This document shows positions 62,802-64,000 of a stretch of DNA of 64,000 nucleotides, piece after piece (within the stretch, counting starts at the first letter, position 1; each line of letters begins with the position of its first letter). The notes under the pieces are model-generated. The model was given only the letters and a program-made list of their open reading frames with translations. It was not told where the DNA came from and did not search any database. The translations under genes were made by a program, and so were the position numbers. This stretch comes from Heliopora coerulea (taxonomy: Eukaryota > Cnidaria > Anthozoa > Scleralcyonacea > Helioporidae): positions 372,001-436,000 of the forward strand of contig JASJOG010000016.1 of assembly GCA_030142905.1 (NCBI GenBank), given 5' to 3'.

Positions 62802-64000
62802 GTACAGTATGACCGAAATGCTATTTTTTAATTTCTGTTTTTTCTTAATGACACTTCCTTGCTTTACTGATGTCAAAGTAATAAAGACATACAAAGCAAA
62901 ATAATATCTGAAGAGGAACATCTTGAAAAATCAATAAACGAACTAAAATAGTGATGAATAATTTTGAGTAATTTTTCGGCTTTATTTCAAAACCGTCATC
63001 AGACCCATTTGATTGTTTTAATTGGTCTGGAAGGTGGTTTTGAGATAAAACCGAAATATTACCGATAGTTATTCATTTTGATTTTCCCTCTTATCTTGAC
63101 TTTTTTGAGTTGTTCCTCTTCGGATGTTGTTTTATTTTGTATTTTTTCAAATTAACGACTGGTTCTGGTTTTTGGTCCAAGTAAAAGGTATACTTAGAAT
63201 TTATTTGGCGTTAAAATGAAAGCGTGTTCACGAACTTCTGCTTTAAACCTATGCGAAATTTGCTGGTTTTAAGCCGATGTAATGATTGTAAATACGGCGC
63301 TATTTCATCTCCTCTTTTCAATGCATTTCTGTTCCACTTATCAGTGGACTGTATTTGTGTTGATGCCACTCCTTTCTAAAAGGGACCAGAATGATTTGAG
63401 AGGCAAAATTCGAAGTATAAGAACTAATATTAGAAGGCAGATCAGGCAGGAGTGCCTATATCAAATATTGAAATCAGTACTTTGAATCGCTGACTGAGCT
63501 AAACTGGAGTAATCGATTTTAATGTCTGAGGGTAACACACGTAATAGTAAAACCTAAAAAGCCTGTGTCCTGTCAAAAATCTAAGAATAAGACCAGAGAC
63601 AAGAATACGCAAACTACTCCTCGCCCACTGTTTCATTATATCCCTTTGGAGTGGGAACGATGTTGACGGGTTGTAAAGGTTATCGAACAGCCTGAAATTT
63701 AAATTTAAGTAACAAACTGCCATTGTTATCGCTAGAAACTGAAAAAGCTCAGTGTTAGCCGAAAGTCTTTTAAGCAATGAAATTTAATAGTTATAGTTGA
63801 CGAAACAACCAAGAATCTAGCATCCCACACCCAATATTCTCTCGATTGATAGGACGGAGTAAGAGCCGGCAATGGACGAATGAAAAAATTAAAAAATAGA
63901 AAGCTAAAGAGCTTAGATGATGTGAATTTGAACTTTTTGCTGCATGGAAGTTGTAAAGAAAACCAAAAACAAGATAAGCGAACTTGGAACAAACAAACAA
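62802..64000. other. intron 42 (to window end): small hammerhead foldback, otherwise nothing recognised
   Basis: No further DOCK exon was found, so the next one lies beyond the window. The only element seen is the inverted repeat at 62950-63080. Confidence 0.45.
62950..63080. repeat. small foldback with hammerhead-like cores in both arms
   Basis: The left arm (minus strand, 62974-63002) reads CTGATGA, C, a GGTTTT/AAAGCC stem, then GAAA. The right arm (plus, 63027-63057) reads CTGGAAG, a GGTTTT/AAAACC stem, then GAAA. Arms of about 55 bp mirror each other imperfectly. Confidence 0.6.

Overview
The window is eukaryotic genomic DNA from an invertebrate animal, most likely an anthozoan cnidarian (coral or sea anemone type). 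Small GT-AG exons sit in an AT-rich background full of transposons. The repeats include Penelope-like elements with GIY-YIG endonuclease and hammerhead ribozyme motifs, an esterase-ORF1 LINE, restriction-like-endonuclease LINEs, a DIRS relic and a tRNA-derived SINE carrying a TCCGGGTACTCCG-type body. The species call is an inference from this repeat set; no species-specific marker was seen.

One host gene fills almost the whole window on the + strand: a zizimin-type DOCK (DOCK9/10/11, subfamily D) guanine-nucleotide exchange factor for Cdc42/Rac-type GTPases. I placed 42 coding exons between 1430 and 62801. Every junction is GT-AG, all phases agree, and together they give 4,866 nt, or 1,622 codons, with no stop. 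They cover the PH domain (exons 1-4), the DHR1/C2 domain (about exons 8-14), the helical/armadillo-like middle (15-36) and the first part of the catalytic DHR2 domain (37-42). The N-terminus before the PH domain and the C-terminal half of DHR2 are not in the window. A short open frame at 3-149 may be the tail of an upstream gene.

The introns hold the mobile DNA. Intron 3 (3.8-11.6 kb) has a LINE 3' end, a two-copy unclassified repeat (one copy split by a nested insertion), two head-to-tail minus-strand fragments of a LINE with a zinc knuckle and restriction-like endonuclease, and ATT and CTG microsatellites. Intron 12 has no recognised element, intron 14 has palindromes and a GIY-YIG relic, and introns 15 and 16 have GAT and polypurine tracts. 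Intron 18 (26.3-35.6 kb) has a nearly intact minus-strand LINE set precisely into a long 35-bp tandem array. Introns 28-31 have two large foldback elements, a DIRS relic and a dead Tc1 element with DD38E spacing. Intron 37 has a MITE and a SINE. Intron 41 (57.2-62.7 kb) is a cluster of Penelope-like remnants on both strands with several hammerhead ribozyme cores, including a foldback that carries one core in each arm.

The DOCK reading frame is intact despite this load, so the gene looks functional and the elements behave as intronic passengers. The most unusual signals are the hammerhead-bearing inverted repeats and the phase-preserving insertion of the LINE in the 35-bp array.
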